Shown piece after piece: positions 32,243-39,541 of a DNA stretch of 64,000 bases (the stretch's first letter is position 1; every line of letters starts with the position of its first letter). Under the pieces are notes generated by a model, which ran no database searches, was not told where the DNA came from, and saw nothing but the letters and a program-made list of their open reading frames with translations. The position numbers and the translations under genes are program-made. This DNA is from an uncultured Fluviicola sp. (lineage in GTDB: Bacteria; Bacteroidota; Bacteroidia; Flavobacteriales; Crocinitomicaceae), in the NCBI RefSeq assembly GCF_946478805.1, contig NZ_CAMLDC010000011.1:62001-126000 (forward strand), in the 5' to 3' direction.

Positions 32243-33523
32243 ATGGAACTACTCATTATCCTCTTTTTAATCATCCTGAATGGGGTTTTCTCCATGGCTG
32301 AAATCGCTACGGTCTCTGCCAGGAAATCCAAATTGGATGCCGCCGCAAAAAGAGGTGACAAAAGTGCGAAGCTGGTTATAGAAACCCTGAATGCACCCAA
32401 CAAATTCCTTTCTACGGTTCAAATCGGTATTACATTGATCGGAATCCTGACGGGTATTTTCTCGGGTGAAAAAATGACTTCAGATATTGAAGGTTTTTAC
32501 CATTCATTTGCTTTCACCAGAGTTTACGCTCATTTTCTAGCCGTAACCACTGTTGTTGTCATCATTACTTTCTTCTCATTGGTTTTGGGTGAACTGGTTC
32601 CGAAACGGATTGGTTTAACGAACCCGGAAGGTATTGCCAAAACAATGGCGCGGCCGATGCTGATCATTTCAAAAATCACAGCACCTTTTGTCTGGTTGTT
32701 GACGGTAACTTCTGATTTATTGCTCAAAGTTTTACGCATCAAGCAATCTTCCGATGGAAAAGTGACAGAGGAGGAAATCAAGGCAATTATCCAGGAAGGG
32801 ACCGAAGGTGGCGAAGTCCAGGAAATTGAACAAGATATCGTGGAACGGGTTTTCCATCTGGGAGACCGCAACATCAGTTCTTTGATGACACACCGCAATG
32901 ATGTTATTTTTATTGATATCGGTGATTCCAGGGAAGAAGTACGTGAACAGGTTGAAAAGGAAATGCACTCGGTTTACCCGATTTTTGATGAGGAACGTGA
33001 ACATGTATTGGGAGTTGTCTTATTGAAAGACTTATTCCGAACGATTACTCACGATGATTTTGAATTGAAAAAATTAATGCTGAAACCTCAATTCCTGATG
33101 GAGAACATTTCAGCATACGAGGCATTGGTCCATTTTAAAGAAACAAGAACACACTACGGGATCATTACGGATGAGTTCGGTCAGACACAAGGAATTGTGA
33201 CACTGAACGACTTATTACAGGCACTTGTGGGGGATTTCAATGATTTTTACGCAGAAGAATTCGAATTCATCCAACGGGAAGATGGTTCCTGGCTGATTGA
33301 CGGTCAATATCCGATCGCTGAATTTTTCCGCCAATTCGGATTGGAGGACAATTCCTCGGAACTGAACTTCACAACAATCGGTGGATTGGTACTGAATGAA
33401 TCCAGAAGCGTTCCCTCTACCGGACAGAAATTTCATTGGCTGAACTTTGAGATCGAGGTGGTAGATATGGATGGCGCACGGATTGATAAACTGATTATTC
33501 GCGAGATTGATCCGGAGGATTAA
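32243..33523 (+). CDS. CNNM/CorC-type hemolysin-family transporter (DUF21, CBS pair, CorC domain)
   Basis: 426 residues. Domains in order: DUF21 transmembrane region (1-180; four hydrophobic segments, with the conserved NGVFSMAEIATVSARKSKLD start and GELVPKRIGL), a CBS pair (about 205-330: SLMTHRNDVIFID, HYGIITDEFGQTQGIVTLNDLLQALVGD) and a C-terminal CorC_HlyC domain (345-420: DGSWLIDGQYPIAEF). Members are linked to magnesium or sodium transport; the name hemolysin is historical. Starts immediately after the aminotransferase stop. Confidence 0.92.
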   Translation: MELLIILFLIILNGVFSMAEIATVSARKSKLDAAAKRGDKSAKLVIETLNAPNKFLSTVQIGITLIGILTGIFSGEKMTSDIEGFYHSFAFTRVYAHFLAVTTVVVIITFFSLVLGELVPKRIGLTNPEGIAKTMARPMLIISKITAPFVWLLTVTSDLLLKVLRIKQSSDGKVTEEEIKAIIQEGTEGGEVQEIEQDIVERVFHLGDRNISSLMTHRNDVIFIDIGDSREEVREQVEKEMHSVYPIFDEEREHVLGVVLLKDLFRTITHDDFELKKLMLKPQFLMENISAYEALVHFKETRTHYGIITDEFGQTQGIVTLNDLLQALVGDFNDFYAEEFEFIQREDGSWLIDGQYPIAEFFRQFGLEDNSSELNFTTIGGLVLNESRSVPSTGQKFHWLNFEIEVVDMDGARIDKLIIREIDPED

Positions 33524-33548
33524 TCTTACCCCGCTCAACATCAGTAAG

Positions 33549-33556
33549 TAAATTTG
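33549..33556 (+). promoter_or_regulatory. -7 box TAAATTTG in front of a possible small RNA
   Basis: Exact TAnnTTTG match 26 bases after the CNNM stop codon. No protein gene starts within the next 225 bases; the next structured element is the hairpin array ending in a terminator at 33731. Confidence 0.5.
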
Positions 33557-33562
33557 CTAATT

Positions 33563-33731
33563 TGTCTACAAAACTTAGTGGGCAATTCTCCGTTACTTTT
33601 TATAAATCCCGCATTTCGTAGAAGTGTAAAGGGAAATATACACAAAACAATGTTGCAGGAATGCAACAGATCGCATGTCGCTAAAGCTTTAGCGATCGCA
33701 CGAACTCCCGGCGGCAACCGGGAGTTTTTTT
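33563..33731 (+). ncRNA. Putative small structured RNA (about 170 nt)
   Basis: Between the promoter at 33549 and the terminator at 33704-33731 there is no credible ORF, but three hairpins occur in series: TGTTGC/GCAACA (33651-33668), GATCGC/GCGATC (33669-33697) which encloses the 14-base perfect palindrome GCTAAAGCTTTAGC (33680-33693), and the terminator. Own promoter, structure and terminator suggest a small RNA. It could instead be the long 3' end of the CNNM mRNA. It does not show the central-bubble fold of 6S RNA. Confidence 0.45.
33704..33731 (+). terminator. Intrinsic terminator
   Basis: ACTCCCGG (33704-33711) pairs with CCGGGAGT (33718-33725), followed by a seven-T run. Confidence 0.9.
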
Positions 33732-33781
33732 ATATTTGAACCAATTCAAATCCCGGTTGTATTCCTTCCAAACAACAACCC

Positions 33782-34318
33782 ATGAAAGGAATTATCACAT
33801 TTATTTTTGCCGGATCTGCACTCCTGGCAACTGCCCAAACACCTTTAATCGCTCATAAAAGCCACGCGGGTGCTTCAATCAGCTACTTTATTGAACCAGG
33901 GAGCAATTTCGGAGCAATTGAAATAAATCATGAATTCCAATTAACCTACAATCTTTCTAAAAACTTCAAGCCGCTGAATGATTCTGTTATCCTCATGGAA
34001 ACAGTTGATTTTGATCAACAAGTGATCCGCACAGACACACTTCTAAATAAAGGAAAACTATCTCCGTTCACATTTGAATTTAAATACCGCGATTCCATTC
34101 TCAAAAACGAAGTGTTCGAAAGCAAAAAACGCCGGATTGAGCAAGAAAAACAATTCATTAAGGAACAGATGGAACAGCAGCAAAAGCTCAACGAACCTGT
34201 TTCGTCCAAAAAGAAAAAGAAGTCTTATTTGTTATTTCTGTTCGGGATTACCGGCGGTGGAATGCTACTTATGAAAGTATTCAGCAGATCCAAAATCATT
34301 CAACATTCCATTGTATAA
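33782..34318 (+). CDS. Small secreted/anchored protein with N-terminal HKSH motif (paralogue 1)
   Basis: 178 residues, unknown family. A signal peptide (cleaved near LLATAQ) is followed directly by a block with HKSHAG, YFIEPGSNFG. The middle is variable, ending in a charged helical stretch rich in Glu/Gln/Lys (about 120-145) that could form a coiled coil. The C-terminus is KKKKK, then a hydrophobic segment with TGGG and a short basic end (KVFSR). The same N- and C-terminal blocks occur in the next gene, 3 bases downstream. The protein would be exported and held in the inner membrane by its C-terminus. Function unknown. Confidence 0.65.
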   Translation: MKGIITFIFAGSALLATAQTPLIAHKSHAGASISYFIEPGSNFGAIEINHEFQLTYNLSKNFKPLNDSVILMETVDFDQQVIRTDTLLNKGKLSPFTFEFKYRDSILKNEVFESKKRRIEQEKQFIKEQMEQQQKLNEPVSSKKKKKSYLLFLFGITGGGMLLMKVFSRSKIIQHSIV

Positions 34319-34321
34319 ATT

Positions 34322-34861
34322 ATGAAAACAGTTCTCATCTCATTTATTTGTTTGTTTGCTCATTTATCTCAAGCACAAACCGCCATCATTTCGCATAAAA
34401 GTCATTCAGGAACAGCTGCCGATTTCTTTATCGATCCTTCCACTAATTTTGGAATTCCAAGCCCACAATTGGTCCAGGTTATTCGGCTCAATGACAGTAC
34501 AAGCATCGAAGTCTATGATCATTACCAAGGCTATTACCAATACGATACCGTTTACAAGAATCCGTCTTATGCCAATTACAACCTGGATCTTGATTCAATA
34601 GCACAAAGTCCTTATCATCGCAAAGTGGAGTATCTCAATTTCAAGAAGTCTCCCAAATCCTTGAAACCACTACCGGCTGGAAATAAAAATCCTCAACTCA
34701 ATGAAGTTCAGCCGGATCAACTACAGGTAGTTCCACAACAAGAAACTCCACCCAAGAAAAAGAAGCGAAGCGCTTTGCTTTTCATCTTCCTGGTAACCGG
34801 CGGAGGCTTACTTCTTTTCCGTTTTGTAAATCGTCTTTTCACTCCTAGGGTTGCTTCATGA
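34322..34861 (+). CDS. Small secreted/anchored protein with N-terminal HKSH motif (paralogue 2)
   Basis: 179 residues, tandem paralogue of the previous gene. The signal peptide ends near LSQAQ; then come HKSHSG and FFIDPSTNFG, matching HKSHAG and YFIEPGSNFG of paralogue 1. The middle region is unrelated and Tyr/Asp/Pro-rich. The end repeats the lysine run (KKKKR), a hydrophobic segment with VTGGG and a basic tail (RFVNRLF). It overlaps the following membrane protein gene by ATGA (34858-34861), so translation is probably coupled. I do not recognise the family. Confidence 0.65.
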   Translation: MKTVLISFICLFAHLSQAQTAIISHKSHSGTAADFFIDPSTNFGIPSPQLVQVIRLNDSTSIEVYDHYQGYYQYDTVYKNPSYANYNLDLDSIAQSPYHRKVEYLNFKKSPKSLKPLPAGNKNPQLNEVQPDQLQVVPQQETPPKKKKRSALLFIFLVTGGGLLLFRFVNRLFTPRVAS

Positions 34862-35946
34862 AGGAACATTTGAAACTGAGTCTTATTGGGATTGCTGCCT
34901 GGTGGATGCTCCTGCTTCCATTCGATTATTCACTATTCGATTGGATTTTTAAGACCATTCAAGAACCTTTTACCGGTTTATTGAAAGTAATGGACTCTGA
35001 TCTGATTTTCGAGACCGACACATACGGAACGTATGTTTTGATTTCCCTGAGTATTTTACTGGGCGTTTTTTTTTCTCCGCTCATTCATTGGATTTGTTCA
35101 AAATGGAAACTCCAGCCCACAGAACTCCTAAAAACAGTTCTTGCTGCAATCCTGTTTTTCTTCCTGTTCAAATATGGTTGGGATAAAATCACGAAAAGTC
35201 AATTCTACCAGCCGGAACCGAATACCCTGTTTACACCTTTCGGGAAACTCTCCAAAGACATTGCTTACTGGTCGCTGGCAGGAAGTTCTTATCCGTATAC
35301 TGTTACATTAGGTATTGTTGAAGTCCTGGCCGCAGTGCTGTTGTTATTCAAACGCACGCAATTCCTGGCTTCGCTGTTGGCAATTGGAATTTTTGCGCAA
35401 GTGGTCCTGGTTAATTTCTCCTTCGACATCTCGGTGAAATTGTTATCGGGATCACTGCTTTTGTTCAGTATCATTTATAGCCTGTGCTTCTTTGAGAACT
35501 GGAAAAGTATTTTGGGATTTGCATCAGAAGGAGTTTCTTACTCCAATTCCCGGAAACATCGGGTCGTTAAGTATACGTTTGCATTACTGGTCATTGCGGA
35601 AAGTACATTTCCTTCCATATTGAGCAAAAACCTGAATGATGACCGATATCCGCGCTTGGCTCATCATGGAGCATATGCTGTTTTGGGAAACCGACAGGTT
35701 AAACGACTTTTCATTCATCGGCAACATTACCTGATCCTCCAATCCTGGAATGACCAATTCAAGGATTACAAAATCGATACTCATATTCCCGGTCAAACTA
35801 CTTCTCTTGACGGTGAAGTAGTTTGTAAATGGACTGAAAACCGGATCGTTATTCACAATAAATCGTACCGGATACAGCAAATTCCTTTCCGGAACCTTCC
35901 GCTTCTGCAGGAAAGTTTTCACACATTTTCAGATGAATTTCATTGA
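34858..35946 (+). CDS. DoxX-like polytopic membrane protein
   Basis: 362 residues with about seven hydrophobic segments (8-24, 54-76, 88-104, 144-163, 166-186, 190-208 and 235-252) and a soluble C-terminal part of about 100 residues rich in His and Arg (RLFIHRQHY, HNKSYRIQQ). The middle segment GIVEVLAAVLLLFKRT followed by VNFSFDISVKL has the pattern of the DoxX family. The extra C-terminal domain is not part of DoxX proteins I know. It is translationally coupled to the two HKSH paralogues, so the three products may act together at the membrane. Function unknown. Confidence 0.65.
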   Translation: MKEHLKLSLIGIAAWWMLLLPFDYSLFDWIFKTIQEPFTGLLKVMDSDLIFETDTYGTYVLISLSILLGVFFSPLIHWICSKWKLQPTELLKTVLAAILFFFLFKYGWDKITKSQFYQPEPNTLFTPFGKLSKDIAYWSLAGSSYPYTVTLGIVEVLAAVLLLFKRTQFLASLLAIGIFAQVVLVNFSFDISVKLLSGSLLLFSIIYSLCFFENWKSILGFASEGVSYSNSRKHRVVKYTFALLVIAESTFPSILSKNLNDDRYPRLAHHGAYAVLGNRQVKRLFIHRQHYLILQSWNDQFKDYKIDTHIPGQTTSLDGEVVCKWTENRIVIHNKSYRIQQIPFRNLPLLQESFHTFSDEFH

Positions 35947-36003
35947 GAATTGAACATCCAAAAGTTTTATCACAGGAAAGGGTTGACCGTATTATTTTTT
36001 CCT

Positions 36004-36011
36004 TACTTTTG
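36004..36011 (+). promoter_or_regulatory. -7 box TACTTTTG before the LuxR-type regulator
   Basis: Exact TAnnTTTG match 24 bases before the ATG at 36036. Confidence 0.55.
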
Positions 36012-36035
36012 TCTTGTTTAAAATTAATCTAAATA

Positions 36036-36716
36036 ATGAAGCTCATTTTAGCCGACAGTAATGAAATCATACGCATTGGACTGCGTACGCTGTTGTCTAC
36101 GGAGCGAAACATCCAAATTGTCGGGGAAGCACGAAACAACGAAGAGTTGATTGCCCTGAACAAAGCCTTTGATGCGAACATTATTTTAGTTGATTACACT
36201 TCCAAAGGATTTTCAATTGATGTCATTCCTCAGATCCTTCAGAAAAAGCCCGATTTAAGCGTCGTTGCAATTACACCTGAACAATCTGCCCAAACATTGG
36301 TAAATGCTTTGCGTTCGGGAGTGAAAAGCTACATCAAGAAAGATTGTGACAGTTCCGAAATTATTGATTCGATCCGGGAAACCTGGAGAGGGAATAAATT
36401 CTTCTGTGGCCAGATCCTGGAAACAATCCGCGATGCTTCCATTGATGTGAATGACATTGATTTTGATTCATTCAGCTGTGAACCAATCACATTAAGCGAG
36501 CGTGAAACAGAGATCATCACGATGATAGCAGAAGGATTGACAAACGTCATGATTGCGGATTATCTTTGTTTAAGCAATCACACCATCAACACACACCGCA
36601 AGAATATCATGGCGAAATTGGGTGTGAAAAATACTGCCGGAATTGTGATTTATGCCGTAAAGACAAACCTGGTATCTCCCAACAAATTCTTATTCGCCGC
36701 CGATCCCAATTCTTAG
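36036..36716 (+). CDS. NarL/FixJ-type response regulator (receiver plus LuxR HTH)
   Basis: 226 residues. The receiver domain spans about 1-120, with the acceptor Asp53 in IILVDYTSKGF and the conserved Lys in KSYIKKDC; the acidic pair near the N-terminus is reduced to a single Asp (ADSNE). The LuxR-type helix-turn-helix is at about 150-212 (LSERETEIITMIAEGLTNVMIADYL, NTHRKNIMAKLG). It would bind DNA when phosphorylated. No kinase is adjacent. It is 67 bases upstream of the secreted protein/ECF sigma/anti-sigma genes in the same direction and could control them; this is inferred from position. Confidence 0.9.
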   Translation: MKLILADSNEIIRIGLRTLLSTERNIQIVGEARNNEELIALNKAFDANIILVDYTSKGFSIDVIPQILQKKPDLSVVAITPEQSAQTLVNALRSGVKSYIKKDCDSSEIIDSIRETWRGNKFFCGQILETIRDASIDVNDIDFDSFSCEPITLSERETEIITMIAEGLTNVMIADYLCLSNHTINTHRKNIMAKLGVKNTAGIVIYAVKTNLVSPNKFLFAADPNS

Positions 36717-36783
36717 TATATTTTTTTCTTTCATTTTTTGAACCTAATTTTAATCTGATTGTATTACAGATAAAAATTGCTTT

Positions 36784-37989
36784 ATGCGCCAATTCATACT
36801 TCTTGTTTCATTGCTTTTTTGTGCTGCGCTCAGTATGGCTCAGTCGGAAGGGAAAAATGTATTCAACAATACAACCAATTCCGGGAAAGTAGTGGTTGAC
36901 CGACAAGACTCAACAAAGCTGTTAGAGCCTAAGATGGAAGAAATACAAGTACAATCAAAAAAGAGCAAATCATACAAGACGGTAAGTGAACCCAAATTCG
37001 CAACGAGTGAAGAGAAGGCCGATAAGGATTCCAACTCAAGTATTCAACAACTGAAAAGTGCCAAATATCAATTCGAATCGAACTACGCCGATTCAAAACA
37101 CCAATTGACAAGAAGAAGTGCCAGTGCGGAAGAATTGACCAATATGAAACAAAGTGCCCAAATCTATGCAAACATGTTGCCGGGCAGTTTCGAAAAACAC
37201 TTTTACGCTTACCTGTTAAGCAAATACGACCCGAAACAATTCCCGGAATTGCAACAGGCAGCCAGATTGGAGCCTATGAAAACAGAAGTTCAACAGGAAT
37301 TGGCAGCCTACGGTATTGCGGTCAATAATCAAAATCTTGCTGATAGTGTTGCCCGCGAGATGATCGATCAAAACAAGATTTCCAACGGTTTACTCAGCTA
37401 TGCAACTGACTTGGTGAATTCGGTACCTGCCAATGGAACGCTTCTATTACATGGTTACACCGAATTGATTCCTGTAAACTATGAGAAAAACACCTTGGAA
37501 AGAGGTGATTTGGAATTAATCTCGGTAGACCTTATGCAAAGCCTCGATTATCAGGCCAGTTTGACATCCAAAGGTTATATCATACCTAATTCGACATTCG
37601 TTGATACGGCCTTCGTTCAAAATTTCTGTGCGCTTAACGTTTCGAAAAACCTCTATGTTTCCATGTCCTTCCCCAAGGAGTATTTTCAAGGGATGAGTTC
37701 AGCATTGAACCCGGTTGGCCTGACTTTTGCTTACGACCAATCGACATTGGATTACAATACATGGAATATTTCCCTGGTCGAAACGAAATGGAAAACACCG
37801 GAACTGGGAATTGGGAAAGATCCGCAATCTGATGCATTATCAGCGAATTATTTGCCGACACTTCTAAGCGTTTCGAGGTTATATGAAGAATACAATAAAA
37901 CGGAAGACGTCAAGGAGATTAATCACATCATCATGAGTGTCGCCACGAGGGCGCGTAAAACCGGTCAACTTTCAAAAATTAAGCGCTGA
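36784..37989 (+). CDS. Secreted protein of unknown function in an ECF sigma operon
   Basis: 401 residues. The signal peptide ends near ALSMAQ. Residues about 20-110 are low-complexity and charged (many Lys, Ser, Asp), probably flexible; about 115-400 form a folded alpha/beta region without motifs I recognise. Its stop codon shares one base with the start of the sigma factor gene (37989), so expression is coupled. This position suggests that it is either a sensor or effector of the sigma/anti-sigma pair in the periplasm. No catalytic residues are evident and no T9SS tail is present. Confidence 0.65.
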   Translation: MRQFILLVSLLFCAALSMAQSEGKNVFNNTTNSGKVVVDRQDSTKLLEPKMEEIQVQSKKSKSYKTVSEPKFATSEEKADKDSNSSIQQLKSAKYQFESNYADSKHQLTRRSASAEELTNMKQSAQIYANMLPGSFEKHFYAYLLSKYDPKQFPELQQAARLEPMKTEVQQELAAYGIAVNNQNLADSVAREMIDQNKISNGLLSYATDLVNSVPANGTLLLHGYTELIPVNYEKNTLERGDLELISVDLMQSLDYQASLTSKGYIIPNSTFVDTAFVQNFCALNVSKNLYVSMSFPKEYFQGMSSALNPVGLTFAYDQSTLDYNTWNISLVETKWKTPELGIGKDPQSDALSANYLPTLLSVSRLYEEYNKTEDVKEINHIIMSVATRARKTGQLSKIKR

Positions 37990-38585
37990 TGCGGATGATT
38001 AAAAAGGAATACGACCAAATGACCGATGAACAATTGGTTATTGGGATGGCTGGAGGCGATCAACGGGCTTTTGACAAGCTTTATGGTCGTTATTCATCCG
38101 CCTTGCTCTCGTATTTCATGCGTATGCTTTGGCGTGACCGCGAAAAATCGGAAGACTTTGTTCATGATTTCTTTACCAAATTGATCCATCGCCCGGAACT
38201 TTTTGATACCACCCGTTCTTTCAAGACATGGATGTATTCGGTGGCGAATAACATGTGTAAGAATGAATACAAAAAACAAGAAATCAGAAAGAATACCAGC
38301 AATGGATTAGATAGCAGTTATGCCGTTATGGACGTTAACAAGAATACTGAAAACCAGGTGCATCACACCTTGTTTAAGGAAGCATACAACTACCAGGTCA
38401 CTCAATTGGAGGAAAAACACCGGGAAGTGTTTGAAATGCGTCATTTCGACGGCCTGTCGATCAAAGAAATTGCCGAAGCTTTGGAAATCAGTGAAGGAAC
38501 CATTAAGTCCCGCTTATTTTACGCAACCAAATACTTGGCCCAAGGATTAAAAGAATACCAACCAGAACATACAAAAACACCATGA
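37989..38585 (+). CDS. ECF-type RNA polymerase sigma factor
   Basis: 198 residues. Sigma region 2 is at about 25-95 (FDKLYGRYSSALLSYFMRML, DFVHDFFTKLIHRPELFDTTRSFKTWMYSVANNMCKNEYKK) and region 4 at about 135-190 (EEKHREVFEMRHFDGLSIKEIAEALEISEGTIKSRLF). It directs RNA polymerase to a small regulon, often including its own operon. It overlaps the upstream secreted protein gene by 1 base and the downstream membrane protein by ATGA (38582-38585), which makes that membrane protein the likely anti-sigma factor. Confidence 0.93.
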   Translation: MRMIKKEYDQMTDEQLVIGMAGGDQRAFDKLYGRYSSALLSYFMRMLWRDREKSEDFVHDFFTKLIHRPELFDTTRSFKTWMYSVANNMCKNEYKKQEIRKNTSNGLDSSYAVMDVNKNTENQVHHTLFKEAYNYQVTQLEEKHREVFEMRHFDGLSIKEIAEALEISEGTIKSRLFYATKYLAQGLKEYQPEHTKTP

Positions 38586-39442
38586 ATACTTTTGACGAAA
38601 TAATACAAACAAAGGCTTACAATGATTTATCTTCCGCTGAATTGGAAGTTATTCGAGAGCTCGTATCTTCTGAAGAGGAATACAATGAAATGAAATCATT
38701 TTATGCAGGAATTGACCATTTGGCGATCTCTACCAGAGAAGAAGTTTCCCCATCTGTGAAATCCAGCCTGAACTCGGTTTTTCAAGCCAAACATCCCGGT
38801 ATCAGTCAAAATTGGAACGCAACTGCAGAAGTGCAAGAAAAGAAAATAATTCCTTTATATAACACTACCTGGTTTCGCGTAGCTGCAATATTGGTTTTAT
38901 CTGCCGGTGTTATCACCGTTTGGGTTTCCATGTCCGAAAACCAATTGGCGAAAAGCGAAAAGGTTCAAATGACAGCAAGTACGGACTCTGTTCCCCGGGA
39001 AAAACAAAAGGTTGAACCAAAGAAGAAATTTCCATTGAATGCAGGAAATGAGAAACAGTTTACGGCAGCTTCAACGATTCCGAAAGATGAAAATTTGGAG
39101 CAACAAATGCCAATAACCAGTAATGCAACTTCCAGCGCGAACAGCTCAACGGGGATTTACCAGTGGGCTTCGTCCGACAAAAGTTTATCACCAAGTTCAG
39201 GCGGGACTTACAAAGTTTCTGCACCGGCTGATCGTGCAACCTATTTTTCAACTAACAGAGCTGAAAAAGGAATGAAAAAGCTCGAAGACGAAAAAGAAAC
39301 GCTTTCGGTAGTTAATGGCCTATCAAAAGCCGGTCTGGATGCCGATTTGAATCCGGGCAGAGTTTACGGAGAAAGTACAAAAGACTACAAACCTGGTATT
39401 TCAACAACAGATATGCTCAGTTTGATTGAACCGAGTTTTTAA
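38582..39442 (+). CDS. Probable anti-sigma factor, single-pass membrane protein
   Basis: 286 residues: cytoplasmic N-terminal part (1-95) with helical, acidic sequence (ELEVIRELVSSEEEYNEMK), one TM segment (about 97-115, FRVAAILVLSAGVITVWV) and a low-complexity Ser/Thr/Lys-rich periplasmic part. No zinc anti-sigma motif (HxxxCxxC) is seen, so it is assigned by topology and by the ATGA overlap with the sigma gene. It would hold the sigma factor at the membrane until a periplasmic signal releases it. Confidence 0.7.
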   Translation: MNTFDEIIQTKAYNDLSSAELEVIRELVSSEEEYNEMKSFYAGIDHLAISTREEVSPSVKSSLNSVFQAKHPGISQNWNATAEVQEKKIIPLYNTTWFRVAAILVLSAGVITVWVSMSENQLAKSEKVQMTASTDSVPREKQKVEPKKKFPLNAGNEKQFTAASTIPKDENLEQQMPITSNATSSANSSTGIYQWASSDKSLSPSSGGTYKVSAPADRATYFSTNRAEKGMKKLEDEKETLSVVNGLSKAGLDADLNPGRVYGESTKDYKPGISTTDMLSLIEPSF

Positions 39443-39541
39443 GAATTGAAAAGGGGGAAGTTCACTATCCTATTAAAATTGATCCATAGTGTGGCAAATC
39501 CGAACTTTCAATTGTCAATTGTCCATACTCAATTCTCCATT
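39443..39541. repeat. Inverted repeat, AATTGAAAAG family (copy C, diverged)
   Basis: GAATTGAAAAG just after the anti-sigma stop codon is answered by CTTTCAATTGTCAATTG...CTCAATTCTCCATTG at 39505-39541. It covers the convergent gene ends and may serve as a weak terminator region. More diverged than copies A, B and D. Confidence 0.4.

Noticed and set aside
33563..33731. 6S RNA
   Set aside because: The hairpins are local and serial; there is no long end-to-end pairing with a central bubble.
33554..33739. 61-codon ORF in the CNNM-HKSH intergenic region
   Set aside because: It runs through the palindromes and the terminator and has no protein-like composition.
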